Shown here piece after piece: positions 6,387 through 6,924 of a stretch of 6,924 nucleotides of DNA. The notes under the pieces were generated by a model. It was not told the origin of the DNA, ran no database searches, and worked only from the letters and a program-made list of their open reading frames with translations. The stretch lies in the NCBI GenBank assembly GCA_019689695.1, contig JADGHA010000228.1, forward strand, positions 1-6,924, written 5' to 3'. Position 1 is the first letter of the stretch; the number at the start of each line of letters is the position of its first letter. Origin of the DNA: Micromonosporaceae bacterium (GTDB lineage Bacteria > Actinomycetota > Actinomycetes > Mycobacteriales > Micromonosporaceae). Position numbers and translations under genes: made by a program.

Positions 6387-6924
6387 CACCAGGCCAGGCC
6401 GGGCGGCGGGGCGTCGTCCCGGGCGACGGTCCCCTCGATCAGCCCGTACGGGCGGTCGGTGGCGACGAAGACCTCGTTCGGGTTGTCCAGCCCGAACGGC
6501 GCCAGGTCGACCAGGATGTGGTGCTTGTTCGGCAGGGACAGCCGGATCTCGACCACCTCCGGGCGGTGCTCCAAAACGCGGTGGCCCATCGCGTACAGGG
6601 TCTGCTGGAGCGACCGGCTGTAGGTGTCGACGAAGGCTTGCACGAGCGAGTCCCGCACCCCGTCGTACGACGGGCCCCAGTCGCCGGTCGCGCTGGCGTG
6701 CCGCCACCGCGCGTTCACCGCGGTCGCCAGGATCCGGTCCTTCGTCTCCGGCAGCGTGGTGTACCGGTCCTTGACGTAGCCCCAGAACTCCGAGTCGGTC
6801 GAGTTGAGCAGCACCAGGTCGGACAGCCCGCACACCACCCACGCCTGGTCACCGTCGTAGGTCACCGTGGCGGTGCGCGTCTCCGTGCCGCTGCGCATGA
6901 AGGAATGCGGACCCACCCGCACCC
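6383..6924 (-). CDS. pucL: Urate oxidase (uricase), C-terminal part; 5' end beyond the window
   Basis: Cofactor-free urate oxidase, which converts urate, O2 and water to 5-hydroxyisourate and H2O2. About 180 residues are visible. Uricases are about 300 residues, so roughly the first 120 lie beyond the right edge; the GTG at 6922 is internal, not the start. Numbering from that codon, the second uricase repeat is clear: HSFMRSGTE near residues 6-14, SEFWGY (44-49, with the Phe that stacks on urate), YTTLPETKDRI (54-64, R63 matching Arg176 of Aspergillus flavus uricase), LQQTLY (105-110, Q106 matching Gln228) and LPNKHH (130-135, N132 and H134 matching Asn254 and His256). The active-site residues of this half are therefore intact. 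The protein ends in Trp-Trp with no peroxisomal signal, as expected for bacteria. Its TGA overlaps the GTG start of the next gene by four bases. The symbol follows Bacillus naming; whether an N-terminal decarboxylase domain is fused, as in B. subtilis PucL, cannot be seen here. Confidence 0.96.
   Translation of the reverse strand, partial: VRVGPHSFMRSGTETRTATVTYDGDQAWVVCGLSDLVLLNSTDSEFWGYVKDRYTTLPETKDRILATAVNARWRHASATGDWGPSYDGVRDSLVQAFVDTYSRSLQQTLYAMGHRVLEHRPEVVEIRLSLPNKHHILVDLAPFGLDNPNEVFVATDRPYGLIEGTVARDDAPPPGLAWW

Noticed and set aside
6390..6842. N-terminal extension of the FAD subunit to 6842.
   Set aside because: It reads the uricase gene out of frame and has no flavoprotein similarity; the FAD domain starts at about 6386.

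Overview
The window is 6,924 bases of very GC-rich DNA (roughly 70% by eye, with strong G/C preference at third codon positions). GTG starts, TGA stops and 4-base gene overlaps are used throughout. Together with the protein families this points to a high-GC actinobacterium, plausibly Micromonospora/Actinoplanes-like or Streptomyces-like. That placement is inferred from codon style and gene content, not from a marker gene.

All six genes are on the minus strand and the window is almost entirely coding. In transcription order, from high to low coordinates, they are: the C-terminal ~180 residues of urate oxidase (cut by the right edge); the FAD subunit of xanthine dehydrogenase (pucC type); its two-[2Fe-2S] subunit (pucE type); a COG0402 amidohydrolase that best fits 8-oxoguanine deaminase; the molybdopterin-binding catalytic subunit (pucD type); and malate synthase (aceB). 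The first four junctions are 4-base ATGA/GTGA overlaps, and malate synthase follows after 10 bases. This is the layout of one tightly coupled operon. Its promoter, and probably more genes, lie beyond the right edge.

The genes make a coherent purine-catabolism set. Xanthine dehydrogenase oxidises hypoxanthine/xanthine to urate, 8-oxoguanine deaminase would also yield urate, and urate oxidase consumes it. Later ureide-pathway steps (HIU hydrolase, OHCU decarboxylase, allantoinase, allantoicase, ureidoglycolate lyase) are not in the window, but they release glyoxylate. Malate synthase condenses glyoxylate with acetyl-CoA to malate, linking purine use to central carbon metabolism.

Every enzyme with known active-site residues retains them, and I see no frameshift, insertion sequence, tRNA, CRISPR array or phage element. 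There is no non-coding stretch over 300 bases. I do not see a new biological system. The most noteworthy points are the deaminase gene placed between two xanthine dehydrogenase subunit genes, the terminal malate synthase, and a small palindrome just ahead of the malate synthase start.
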